Assembly: GCA_964463915.1 (NCBI GenBank) | Contig: CAYXEH010000008.1 | Coordinates: 11,343-75,342 of the forward strand | Origin: PUPG01 sp964463915 | Lineage (GTDB): Bacteria; Bacteroidota; Bacteroidia; Bacteroidales; UBA7960 | Length of the DNA: 64,000 nt | Direction: 5' to 3' | Part shown: positions 33,496 through 41,168 of the stretch, piece by piece | Layout of the letters: every line of letters starts with the position of its first letter | How positions within the stretch are numbered: position 1 is the first letter of the stretch | Position numbers and translations under genes: made by a program | The notes under the pieces: generated by a model | Database searches by the model: none | What the model was told of the DNA's origin: nothing | What the model saw: the letters and a program-made list of their open reading frames with translations, nothing else

Positions 33496-33879
33496 CTTTA
33501 CTAAAGTATTTTAGGATTCAAAATTACCTGTTTCCAGGGTATTCCCCGTTTCCAGGGTTCAAAACCGGGCACTCCCGGTAAAAAAATACCTACTTGTACT
33601 GGGTATTCGGGAACAACCAATGGATTGACCCCCAACAACCGGAATCGCAGCCGAAAAGCTAAAAACAGGCCTCAGCCCCTCCGGCCAGCGGGTCATCCCT
33701 TCCAGTATAAAAAACAACCACAAAGATACATCTTTAACCCCTCAAACCAACAACCAACAACCGCCTGGGCCATTTCCCGGGGCTATTGGCAGGAATCCCA
33801 TCACTCCGCCCATGAGAACCAACAACGGTGAGGGACGCCAGTCCAAAACCAACCAGCAACCGGAGGCGCGAAGCGCCGA
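33496..33879. other. Gene-free region between argS and mgtE
   Basis: These 384 bases hold no credible gene. They contain scattered CCAACAACC-like words on the plus strand, a duplicated tttccagggt near 33530-33560, and a small GC hairpin (ggcgc-gaa-gcgcc, 33865-33877) just after the mgtE stop that could act as a weak terminator. Confidence 0.5.
33519..33526 (-). promoter_or_regulatory. Candidate -7 box of argS
   Basis: TAATTTTG on the minus strand fits TAnnTTTG and lies just upstream of the argS ATG, implying a short leader. No -33 box is evident. Confidence 0.4.
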
Positions 33880-35265
33880 CTAAAAGAACATCGTCATGGC
33901 CACCCCGAAATAGATGAGCAAACCGGTAATATCAACCAGGGTTGTAATGGCCGGACTGGCCGCTACCGCCGGGTCACCGCCAAAACGCTTGACGACCAGG
34001 GGAAGGGCTGCCCCGATGAGTGTCGCCGAAATTACCTGCAGACTCAGTGCCAGGGCAATGCCAAAAGCCATATAATACAGACTGTACTCCTCCGGAATCG
34101 CTGCATTCCATGACAAAAACAACACCTTGCCAAACCCGATGACTCCAAGCACAACAGCCACCAAAACGGAAATCCTCACCTCCTTGAATAATATCATCAG
34201 CCAGTTACGCAGCGTAATCTGCCCCAGGGCCAGTGCACGTATCACAACCGTAGCAGACTGTGAGCCGACGTTCCCTCCCGTATCTGCCACCATCGGAACA
34301 TACAAAGCCAAAATGATAAGGGCCGCCATCGATTCCTCATAACTGTGAATGATCAGGCCTGAAATGGTCCCGATAACAGCCAGGGAGGACACCCATGTGA
34401 TCCGTTTGCGGAAATGTTTCAGCACCCCGGTCTCCGCGTAATTCAATCCGTCCACATCAGGGACAATACCCATGAATTTCTCCATGTCCTCGGTCTGCTC
34501 GGCCTGGATCACCTCAATTGCCTCATCATGTCGTACAATCCCCGCAAGCTGCCCGTATTTATTGATTACCGGTATCGCCACAAGGTCATATTTCTCAATT
34601 TTATTGGCCACAGACTCACGATCCTCATCCACTTCTGCGCTGGCAAAATCCCTGTAGACAATATCCCAGATCGAAGTACCCGGATCAGCCATGATCAGAT
34701 CTTTCAGGGTGGTAAACCCGTGTAGCTTCATATCCTCATCCACTACATACACATAGTAGATCATCTTTTTACTCGGAGCATCACTGCGGACTTTATCAAT
34801 GGCCTGGGCCGCTGTCATATCACCAATAATGGTGGCAAAGTCGGTACTCATGATACCACCGGCTGTTTCCGGATCATAAGAGCTCAACCTGACAACGTTC
34901 TCACGGGTTTTTTTATCCAGGTAAGGCAGTAATTTGAGCTGATCGTCCCTGTCAAGCTCCTGATAAAGGTCAGCCCGGATATCCGAGGCCATGTGAGCAA
35001 ATATGCCGGTAAATCTCCTTGGCCCGAGCTGCCCGAATAGTTCAAGCTGCATTTCCAGGTCAAAGTCAGAAACAATAAACCCCTGTTCTTCCGGATCAAA
35101 GTGGCCAAGTACCTCAAGCAGGTCAGTCTCCTCAAGTTCTTTGAGAACCTCAACCACCTCAACCACCGGCATTTTTTTCAGGATGGTGACCAACGCCTCC
35201 CATTCACGGGCCATCACCAGTCCTTCAATGACCATATTCTTTTGTTCGGCACCCACTATGACCAT
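33880..35265 (-). CDS. mgtE: MgtE-family magnesium transporter
   Basis: Inner-membrane Mg2+ channel/transporter of 461 residues, the normal length. The cytosolic MgtE N domain spans about 20-125, followed by DPETAGGIMSTDF and two CBS domains (about 135-255) that sense Mg2+. The C-terminal membrane domain (about 290-461) has five hydrophobic segments, including the family pore signature PMVADTGGNVGSQSATVV and the conserved GGDPAVAASPAITT end. The start at 35265 is set by a strong AAGGAGG nine or so bases upstream. The upstream leader carries an M-box riboswitch and terminator, so low magnesium should raise expression. Confidence 0.96.
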   Translation of the reverse strand: MVIVGAEQKNMVIEGLVMAREWEALVTILKKMPVVEVVEVLKELEETDLLEVLGHFDPEEQGFIVSDFDLEMQLELFGQLGPRRFTGIFAHMASDIRADLYQELDRDDQLKLLPYLDKKTRENVVRLSSYDPETAGGIMSTDFATIIGDMTAAQAIDKVRSDAPSKKMIYYVYVVDEDMKLHGFTTLKDLIMADPGTSIWDIVYRDFASAEVDEDRESVANKIEKYDLVAIPVINKYGQLAGIVRHDEAIEVIQAEQTEDMEKFMGIVPDVDGLNYAETGVLKHFRKRITWVSSLAVIGTISGLIIHSYEESMAALIILALYVPMVADTGGNVGSQSATVVIRALALGQITLRNWLMILFKEVRISVLVAVVLGVIGFGKVLFLSWNAAIPEEYSLYYMAFGIALALSLQVISATLIGAALPLVVKRFGGDPAVAASPAITTLVDITGLLIYFGVAMTMFF

Positions 35266-35341
35266 GGCTCCCTCCTTTCTTGGATTGGGTGGATTGCCTC
35301 AGGTGAGTATTACCCTGAAATACGGGGGACATAAAGCCAAC

Positions 35342-35370
35342 AAAAAACCCTTCCCGAAATTATGGAAGGG
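35342..35370 (-). terminator. Rho-independent terminator of the mgtE leader
   Basis: On the minus strand a CCCTTCC/GGAAGGG stem is followed by six T. It lies between the M-box and the mgtE start, the expected place for the expression platform. Confidence 0.85.
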
Positions 35371-35418
35371 GGCTTTTACATGATCCAGGGCTTGCGCTGC
35401 AGCACTCCCTGTCAATAT

Positions 35419-35580
35419 GCCCCTTGTTGAGTTTTAGCTCTGGATGACTTATCCCCTTATGCAAAGAGGGAAGCTACCTTAAGCAATGCCTTAATCCGAC
35501 AAAGCCTGTTCTACCCATTGGCGTCTGTAGACATTTTTGGGCAGTAGCCTGTGTTCACCCAGTAGCCTCACCTAACAGGC
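35419..35580 (-). ncRNA. M-box (ykoK) magnesium riboswitch
   Basis: Read on the minus strand the leader shows the M-box core in order: GTTAGGTGAGGCT (35576 down), ACAGGCTACTGCCCA, AAAATGTC, AGACGCCAATGGGT, and the closing AGAGCTAAAACTCAACAAG (to about 35421). GCCT at the 5' end can pair with GGGC at the 3' end to close P1. The following hairpin plus T-run fits the known mechanism: Mg2+-bound aptamer favours the terminator and shuts off mgtE. Confidence 0.93.
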
Positions 35581-35620
35581 AAAAACCACTGTTATGAAAC
35601 AATGTTTTATTTTCCAGTTG

Positions 35621-35628
35621 CAAATATA
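35621..35628 (-). promoter_or_regulatory. Candidate -7 box of the M-box/mgtE transcript
   Basis: TATATTTG on the minus strand, about 40 bases before the M-box 5' end and just after the upstream gene's stop, so the transcript would begin near 35614. Confidence 0.5.
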
Positions 35629-35649
35629 ATAAAAAATCAGGATTTTGAC

Positions 35650-36363
35650 TCAATCTAATCCGTTCTCCACCGCAAAATTTACCAGGGATGACAAATTTTT
35701 CATTTGCAGCTTTTTCAGCATGTTTTTCCTGTGGTTGTTTACAGTATGAAAACTTATCTGCAGCCGTTCTGCCACCTCCCTGGTGTTGTAACCATTGGCA
35801 AACAATTGCAGCACCTGCTGTTCGCGGGGAGTAATCTTCTGAATATCCCTACAATTGACAGCCTGAAGCTTATCCTGGGCAAATCGCTTGATGTTTTTCT
35901 GGTAACTCAGGGGCCCTGTAAAGTCCACACTCACCGAAAGCACTTCAAACACATCCTCCTCCGGATCGATTCGAAAAACTTTGTTTGAGGAAAACAGCCA
36001 GAGGAAATGGCCTTCGGCATGACGGAACCGGTAAAAAGAAGTATATGTGCCCTGAGGGTTCCGGCTCAGTTCCTCCCTCAAATTAATAATGTACCCCCTG
36101 TCTTCCGGATGATACAATGAAAGCACCCTGTTTTCATCCAGCGGCCTGCCAAATACCATGTCATAACCGAGATACTTTGGAAAATTGTCGTTTGCCCACC
36201 TGATTGTCATCTGATTAATATCCATAACAAGGACAATGGCATCCAACCCGGAAACCAATGTTTTGTAAAATGAGAGTTCTTCCCTGGCAGACATATAGCG
36301 AAGCAACAGATCCATCTCTTCCTTTGTATTCCGGCCTGGGTTGTCATCTGTACCATTATTCAT
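35650..36363 (-). CDS. PAS-domain LuxR-type transcriptional regulator
   Basis: 237 residues from ATG 36363; the frame extends to a TTG at 36378 but the ATG is preferred. Residues about 35-150 form a PAS/PAC sensor domain (IVLVMDINQMTIRWANDNFPKYLG, YHPEDR, FYRFRHAEGHFLWLFSS). The C-terminal 65 residues are a LuxR/GerE helix-turn-helix (TPREQQVLQLFANGYNTREVA, then HTVNNHRKNMLKKL). There is no receiver or transmembrane segment, so it probably senses a cytosolic ligand or partner. The target genes are unknown. It lies upstream of mgtE, but that gene has its own promoter and riboswitch. Confidence 0.87.
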   Translation of the reverse strand: MNNGTDDNPGRNTKEEMDLLLRYMSAREELSFYKTLVSGLDAIVLVMDINQMTIRWANDNFPKYLGYDMVFGRPLDENRVLSLYHPEDRGYIINLREELSRNPQGTYTSFYRFRHAEGHFLWLFSSNKVFRIDPEEDVFEVLSVSVDFTGPLSYQKNIKRFAQDKLQAVNCRDIQKITPREQQVLQLFANGYNTREVAERLQISFHTVNNHRKNMLKKLQMKNLSSLVNFAVENGLD

Positions 36364-36591
36364 AGGCTTAATAATCAATAATTAATGTGTTTAACTTATC
36401 ATTATAACTTCGACATTTTAGAATCACGTCTAACGTCGACAAATATGTGTATTTAATCGCTTTAAGGCCAAAAATAGTTAATTTTCTGCAAATTAAGCTG
36501 GTTTCTTAGTGTGTTTTTACGCATAAGACCTGGAGACCTTTCTCCCGCAAAACAATATGGGAATTAATATCCATAATTCAGGAACATACCA

Positions 36592-36599
36592 TATATTTG
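36592..36599 (+). promoter_or_regulatory. Candidate -7 box of the M28 peptidase gene
   Basis: TATATTTG lies 14 bases before ATG 36614 and inside the longer frame that opens at 36557, which supports the inner start and a very short leader. Confidence 0.5.
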
Positions 36600-36613
36600 T
36601 AAAAATTTCCCGT

Positions 36614-37609
36614 ATGACCCGATTGTTAAACATGCTCACCCTCTTTGTGATGATTATATCAGGTTGCAGCCAGGCAGGCAACAACAGCGATGCAACCGGT
36701 GATCAGGATTCCGGCACAGATCAGGAGGTAACAATCCCCGCTTTTAACCCCGACTCCGCTTATTATTATGTAGAAAAACAGGTTGGTTTCGGCCCACGCG
36801 TTCCCAATTCCAGGGCCCATCGTGAAACAGGGCAATGGCTTGCCACCACATTGGGAAACTTTGCGGATACATTATATATTCAGGAGACCAGGGTCAGGGC
36901 TTACGACAAAACAACTTTGAATATCAAAAACATTATCGGTGTGTTTCAACCTGATAATCCACGGCGGGTATTGTTATGCGCTCACTGGGACAGCCGACCG
37001 TATGCTGATTACGACCCGGATCCGGAGAAACACTATACCCCCATAGACGGAGCCAATGACGGTGCCAGCGGTGTCGGCGTATTGCTGGAGATAGCCCGTC
37101 AGCTGCAACAGGAAAAACCCGCCATTGGCGTGGACATTATTTTCTTTGATGCGGAAGATTACGGGCGTCACCGTTTCTCTGACAGGCCGGATGAAGACAC
37201 CTGGGCACTGGGAGCACAATATTGGGCAAAAAACCCCCACCGTTCGGATTATTTTGCCCGTTACGGCATTCTCCTGGACATGGTGGGTGCATCCGGTGCC
37301 ACCTTTGAAAGAGAAGGGTATTCCATGTTATATGCGCCCGGTGTGGTCAGAGATGTATGGGAAAAAGCCCAAAACCTGGGTTACGGAGACCTGTTTCTGT
37401 CCAGAGACGGTAGCCATATTACCGATGACCACTACTATGTGAACACCATCAGAAACATCCCTACTATAAACATCATCCACCAGGATCCGGATACTGAGCA
37501 TGGTTTTTTCCCCGAATGGCATACCACAGACGATACCATGGATATCATTGATCGCTACACGCTGAAAGCTACCGGTGAAACAGTAATACACGTAATTTAC
37601 CATGAATAA
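36614..37609 (+). CDS. M28-family zinc peptidase lipoprotein (glutaminyl-cyclase-like)
   Basis: 331 residues from ATG 36614, chosen because a lipoprotein signal follows at once (LFVMIISGC, Cys about 18) and because a -7 box lies just upstream. The mature protein would be anchored in an envelope membrane. The M28 zinc site is visible: CAHWDSRP (His, Asp context), DGANDGASG (bridging Asp), FFDAEDYG (Glu), LLDMVGA (Asp) and WHTTDDT (His). This set and spacing resemble bacterial glutaminyl-peptide cyclotransferases as much as aminopeptidases, so the reaction is either N-terminal pyroglutamate formation or amino-acid release. It stands alone before tRNA-Ser. Confidence 0.87.
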   Translation: MTRLLNMLTLFVMIISGCSQAGNNSDATGDQDSGTDQEVTIPAFNPDSAYYYVEKQVGFGPRVPNSRAHRETGQWLATTLGNFADTLYIQETRVRAYDKTTLNIKNIIGVFQPDNPRRVLLCAHWDSRPYADYDPDPEKHYTPIDGANDGASGVGVLLEIARQLQQEKPAIGVDIIFFDAEDYGRHRFSDRPDEDTWALGAQYWAKNPHRSDYFARYGILLDMVGASGATFEREGYSMLYAPGVVRDVWEKAQNLGYGDLFLSRDGSHITDDHYYVNTIRNIPTINIIHQDPDTEHGFFPEWHTTDDTMDIIDRYTLKATGETVIHVIYHE

Positions 37610-37673
37610 GCAGATTTACGATACAATTGCTGAACTAAGTGATTGGCTGTCACAAGGCAGACAAAAAAAATAA
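37602..37673 (+). CDS. Possible 23-residue small ORF overlapping the M28 stop
   Basis: An ATG at 37602 overlaps the M28 stop region (catgaataa) and opens a 23-codon frame rich in polar residues ending GRQKK, closed by TAA at 37673. Translational coupling would be possible. It has no recognised motif and may be chance. Confidence 0.15.
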   Translation: MNKQIYDTIAELSDWLSQGRQKK

Positions 37674-37750
37674 CAAAAAAACATAATGTTTTATTTTTTT
37701 TGTATTTTAGCAGCTTGAAAAACAAGGCTACGAGAGATGGCACATAACAT

Positions 37751-37838
37751 GGAGAGGTGGCCGAGTGGTCGAAGGCGCACGCCTGGAAAGCGTGTATCCG
37801 TCACAAGCGGATCAAGGGTTCGAATCCCTTTCTCTCCG
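37751..37838 (+). tRNA. tRNA-Ser (anticodon GGA)
   Basis: The 88 bases fold as a class II tRNA: acceptor GGAGAGG with TCTCTCC, discriminator G at 37838, D-arm with GCCGAGTGG, anticodon stem GCACGC/GCGTGT with loop CTGGAAA (GGA at 37785-37787), a long variable arm (ATCCG..CGGAT) and T-loop TTCGAAT. The long variable arm and GGA identify serine (codons UCC/UCU). The 3' CCA is not encoded. Confidence 0.97.
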
Positions 37839-37930
37839 CTTAGCGCATGAAGCGAGTATTTACAAACAACCAAACAGTCAATTTGCCAATTAATCAATTA
37901 TCGTTAAAACAAAAACCAACAGAATTAGTT

Positions 37931-38737
37931 ATGAAAAAATTATTCGTCTTTTTGACAGTAGCAGGGATGCTTACTTTTGGTTTAAACACCACAGTAACGG
38001 CAGACATTGCGGCACAAGATGCTGAAACGCAAACGGAGGTCGTTGAGGAAACGGAGCAGGAACCGGGTGCTACGACGGAGGAGAGTCTTTCACCCGAATA
38101 TGAGGACCAAACCTTTCACTATATTCTGAAAGAGCAGTTCATCGAAGGTGGTCCTGCCTTTATGAGTATTGTATTGTTATGTTTGATCATTGGCCTGGGG
38201 CTTTGTATTGAAAGGATCATCTACCTGAACCTGGCCTCCACAAACACAAACAAACTGCTGAATAAGGTTGAAGATGCGCTGAAAACCGGTGGCGTTGATG
38301 CTGCAAAAGATGTTTGCAAAAACACCCGCGGCCCGGTAGCCAGTATTTTCTTCCAGGGCCTTGACCGGTATGATGAAGGTATGGAGGTTGTGGAAAAATC
38401 GATCGTTTCCTACGGCAGCGTAATGATGGGTCGTCTTGAAATGAACCTTACCTGGATCTCCCTGTTTATCGCCATTGCTCCCATGCTCGGGTTTATGGGT
38501 ACGGTAATCGGTATGATCGGGGCATTTGATGCGATCGCCGCTGCCGGTGATATCTCCCCCACAATTGTTGCGGACGGTATTAAGGTGGCCCTGCTGACAA
38601 CCGTATTCGGTCTGATCACCGCGGTAATCCTTCAGATTTTTTACAACTACATCGTTGCCAAGGTCGACTCAATGGTCAACGCCATGGAAGATGCAACCAT
38701 CTCCTTCATGGACATCTTAATCAAAAACAAAAAATAA
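37931..38737 (+). CDS. exbB: MotA/TolQ/ExbB proton channel protein
   Basis: 268 residues from ATG 37931; the frame opens earlier at 37847 but the ATG begins a clear hydrophobic N-terminal segment. An acidic linker (about 25-60) precedes the ExbB core, with membrane segments near 75-98 (FMSIVLLCLIIGLGLCIERIIY), 165-190 (APMLGFMGTVIGMIGAF) and 215-240. The core GTVIGMIGAF is the family hallmark. With ExbD it would form the inner-membrane motor that uses proton motive force, probably to energise TonB-dependent receptors such as SusC. First gene of a four-gene operon. Confidence 0.93.
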   Translation: MKKLFVFLTVAGMLTFGLNTTVTADIAAQDAETQTEVVEETEQEPGATTEESLSPEYEDQTFHYILKEQFIEGGPAFMSIVLLCLIIGLGLCIERIIYLNLASTNTNKLLNKVEDALKTGGVDAAKDVCKNTRGPVASIFFQGLDRYDEGMEVVEKSIVSYGSVMMGRLEMNLTWISLFIAIAPMLGFMGTVIGMIGAFDAIAAAGDISPTIVADGIKVALLTTVFGLITAVILQIFYNYIVAKVDSMVNAMEDATISFMDILIKNKK

Positions 38738-38752
38738 AAAAACCATTCACCT

Positions 38753-39067
38753 ATGAACGAATCGGTAATTGATATAGGAATGTACGTCACCTACGGCCTT
38801 TTAGCCGTGGCAGCAGTCACAGCCATCCTTGCCTCGATAATCCAAATGGTGGGCAACTTTCGTAAGGCCATCCCCGCATTGATCGGGATCGCAGTACTGG
38901 TGGCCATTGTACTGATTTCCTACTCAACCAGCACAAGCGAGGCTTACGAAAACGCAGGTCCGACTGTTTCCCAATGGGTCGGTGGTGGAATTAAAGCCAC
39001 CATGGTCCTGGTCGGACTTGGACTTATATCTGCTATTTTCACAGAGATATATAAGTATTTCAGATAA
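38753..39067 (+). CDS. Small membrane protein between ExbB and ExbD
   Basis: 104 residues with three predicted membrane segments (about 10-30, 40-58 and 81-100) and no motif I recognise. It starts 15 bases after exbB and is followed by two exbD genes, so it is almost certainly part of the same transport motor operon. A role as an assembly or accessory subunit is inference from position only. Confidence 0.8.
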   Translation: MNESVIDIGMYVTYGLLAVAAVTAILASIIQMVGNFRKAIPALIGIAVLVAIVLISYSTSTSEAYENAGPTVSQWVGGGIKATMVLVGLGLISAIFTEIYKYFR

Positions 39068-39096
39068 AAACAATCACTTAAATAGGAGATCTTTCT

Positions 39097-39669
39097 ATGG
39101 CTAGAATGACCCCTGAAATAAATGCCGGATCCATGGCGGACATTGCATTCCTCCTGCTGATCTTCTTCCTGGTGACAACCACAATGGATGTCGACACAGG
39201 GATCAACAGGATGTTGCCGCCCCCCATCGATCCGAATGCTCCTGAACCACCTCCTGTCAGGGAACGCAACGTCTTCGTTGTACTCGTAGACGCCCAGGAC
39301 AGGTTGATGGTAGAAGGTGAGCAGATGCAGATTGATCAGTTAAGATCAGAAGCAAAAAACTTTTTGTTAAATCCGGATGATGACCCATCGATGCCAGTCA
39401 AAGAGGAGATAGAGATTGAACACATCGGAAGATACGAGGTTTCAAAGGGCATCATATCGCTTCAGAACGACCGGGGCACTTCCTACGAAATGTATATCGC
39501 CGTGCAAAACGAGCTGGCGGCAGCTATTCGTGAGATCAGGGATGAGGTATCCAATGAATACTTCGGACGCGATTTTCGGGACCTGACCGACGAAGCGCTC
39601 GTTGAGGCTGTGCGTGATGCAGTGCCCATGGCAGTTTCTGAAGCAGAACCAGTAGATGTAGGAGGATAA
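39097..39669 (+). CDS. exbD: ExbD/TolR-family biopolymer transport protein (first copy)
   Basis: 190 residues with a short cytosolic N-terminus, INAGSMADIAFLLLIFFLVTTTM carrying the single membrane helix with the conserved Asp (proton path) at its start, and a long periplasmic part. A clear ribosome site (aataggagat) precedes ATG 39097. Its periplasmic domain is larger than that of ordinary ExbD and ends in an acidic tail. Confidence 0.92.
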   Translation: MARMTPEINAGSMADIAFLLLIFFLVTTTMDVDTGINRMLPPPIDPNAPEPPPVRERNVFVVLVDAQDRLMVEGEQMQIDQLRSEAKNFLLNPDDDPSMPVKEEIEIEHIGRYEVSKGIISLQNDRGTSYEMYIAVQNELAAAIREIRDEVSNEYFGRDFRDLTDEALVEAVRDAVPMAVSEAEPVDVGG

Positions 39670-39670
39670 T

Positions 39671-40141
39671 ATGGCTAGATTCAGAAAAGAAGGTACCAAA
39701 GGTACACCCAAGATTAATACGGCTTCATTGCCTGATATAATCTTCATGTTGCTCTTCTTCTTCATGGTAACTACCGTGATGCGGGAGACTACACTCTACG
39801 TCAGGACATCCCTGCCGTCTGCTACAGAAGTCCAAAGCCTGGAACGCAGGTCGCTGGTTAGCTTTATCTATATTGGTCCTCCCATAAAACAAGAAGTATT
39901 CGGGACAGAACCAAAGATTCAGCTTGACGATTCATTTGCAGAACCTGAGGACATTGCTTCTTTTATTGAGGCAGAACGTCAGGCCACAGCTGAAGCGGAA
40001 AGGCCACTGATGACCACTTCACTGAAGGTAGACTATGAAACGAGTATGGGCATTGTAACAGATGTCAAACAGGAACTAAGACAGGTAAACGCCCTCAGAG
40101 TGAATTACTCCACATTACGAGGAGAAGTTGCGGGCCTCTGA
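39671..40141 (+). CDS. exbD: ExbD/TolR-family biopolymer transport protein (second copy)
   Basis: 156 residues. INTASLPDIIFMLLFFFMVTTVM carries the membrane helix and conserved Asp, followed by a periplasmic domain. It begins one base after the first exbD stop with a strong AGGAGG site, so the two are co-translated. Two different ExbD proteins beside one ExbB is a common Bacteroidetes arrangement and may give a mixed motor. Confidence 0.92.
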   Translation: MARFRKEGTKGTPKINTASLPDIIFMLLFFFMVTTVMRETTLYVRTSLPSATEVQSLERRSLVSFIYIGPPIKQEVFGTEPKIQLDDSFAEPEDIASFIEAERQATAEAERPLMTTSLKVDYETSMGIVTDVKQELRQVNALRVNYSTLRGEVAGL

Positions 40142-40161
40142 CAAATAAAGTTGTTTTAACT

Positions 40162-40195
40162 AAAAAAGCCACCGGAAATCCGGTGGCTTTTTTTT
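40162..40195. terminator. Bidirectional rho-independent terminator
   Basis: A perfect GCCACCGG/CCGGTGGC stem with an AAAT loop is flanked by A6 on the left and T8 on the right. It ends the exbB-exbD operon and can also serve the convergent minus-strand gene that stops at 40236. Confidence 0.93.
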
Positions 40196-40235
40196 ATCCC
40201 ACATAAACGGTTTTTTGCTTCTGCGAAAATGAGAA

Positions 40236-41165
40236 TCAGTAAAAACAATACCTGTGTTCCACCACATATCGCCTGGGAGGCCCCTGAAGCGGCATACGTA
40301 TATCCACCTCACTTGACAACAACCTCCCTTTTTCATCATAGGTCCGGGAAACCGTATTCAATAAGTTTCCTTTCAGGTCATACTCTTCCTGGTAAACAAT
40401 ATTTCCTTTGTTATTGTAGCGTAAGTTAAGGGTATTTTTCTTGTTTCGGTTCTCTTCCACCATCCTTACAGGCCGACCCTCCTCATCAGGTTCCATCAGA
40501 ATCCGTTCAATAAGCTCCTCGTCTTCATCATACACTTTGACAGCAATGCGATGTCCATCATCATTGTAAACATGGATTTTATGCCTGAAAACACCATCAG
40601 TGTTATTCAGGATTTCTTCTTCCAGGATTCTTCCTGCATTGTCATAAGCATAGCGAATTTCTTCTGCCGGAGCTTCTTCATCTTCCGGGGCCGGTGATTC
40701 TTCATGGACGGCTTTTCTCGCCAGAAGTCCGTTTTTGTATTCAAAAACTTCTACCTGTTCCAAAACGCCATCTTCATCTTCTGTTTTTCTCTCAACCAAT
40801 CGACCTTCATTATCATACCTGTAGGTGATCGTATCTTTTGATCCGTCAGCATAGTGCAGATACTCTCTTGCAATTCTTTGTTTTTCATCAGGTTCAAAAG
40901 ACTTCTCCTCCATTACGGTTCCATCTCCCTCTTTCAGGGTCTCCCTGATCAGAAACCCCTGCCCGTCATACTCGTATTCTGTTTCCTGTTCAAGCGTGCC
41001 GTCAGGGGCGAACTGTCTTTCCCCGGTCACTTTTTCCCATTCAGGGTGATAATGGGTTTCTGAAACCAATACTTCTGCCATATCGGAAGAAGCCGCCGGG
41101 GCAGAATCCCCCCCGGTCGGCAAATGCTTCCTGATAACTTGCAGCGTTTTAATTTTTTTACTCAT
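40236..41165 (-). CDS. YD-repeat (RHS-like) protein, no signal peptide
   Basis: 309 residues made largely of YD-type repeats of about 20-25 residues (EYDGQGFLIRE, YRYDNEGRLVE, YAYDNAGRILEE, TYDEKGRLLS). The N-terminus (MSKKIKTLQVIRKHL) has no export signal or membrane segment, so it appears cytosolic. It begins three bases after the S46 peptidase stop and is probably translated with it. It lacks the RHS core protease motif and any C-terminal toxin region. Function unknown. Confidence 0.75.
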   Translation of the reverse strand: MSKKIKTLQVIRKHLPTGGDSAPAASSDMAEVLVSETHYHPEWEKVTGERQFAPDGTLEQETEYEYDGQGFLIRETLKEGDGTVMEEKSFEPDEKQRIAREYLHYADGSKDTITYRYDNEGRLVERKTEDEDGVLEQVEVFEYKNGLLARKAVHEESPAPEDEEAPAEEIRYAYDNAGRILEEEILNNTDGVFRHKIHVYNDDGHRIAVKVYDEDEELIERILMEPDEEGRPVRMVEENRNKKNTLNLRYNNKGNIVYQEEYDLKGNLLNTVSRTYDEKGRLLSSEVDIRMPLQGPPRRYVVEHRYCFY

Positions 41166-41168
41166 AAG

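Noticed and set aside
36557..36613. Longer start of the M28 peptidase at ATG 36557
   Set aside because: A -7 box sits inside this stretch, and the lipoprotein signal starts at ATG 36614.
37691..37897. Minus-strand frame covering tRNA-Ser (GEKGIRTLDPLVTDTRFPGVRLRPLGH type)
   Set aside because: This is the well-known spurious translation of a tRNA-Ser gene read on the opposite strand.
40236..41165. RHS/polymorphic toxin
   Set aside because: No RHS core motif, no variable C-terminal toxin region, no export signal and no immunity gene next to it.
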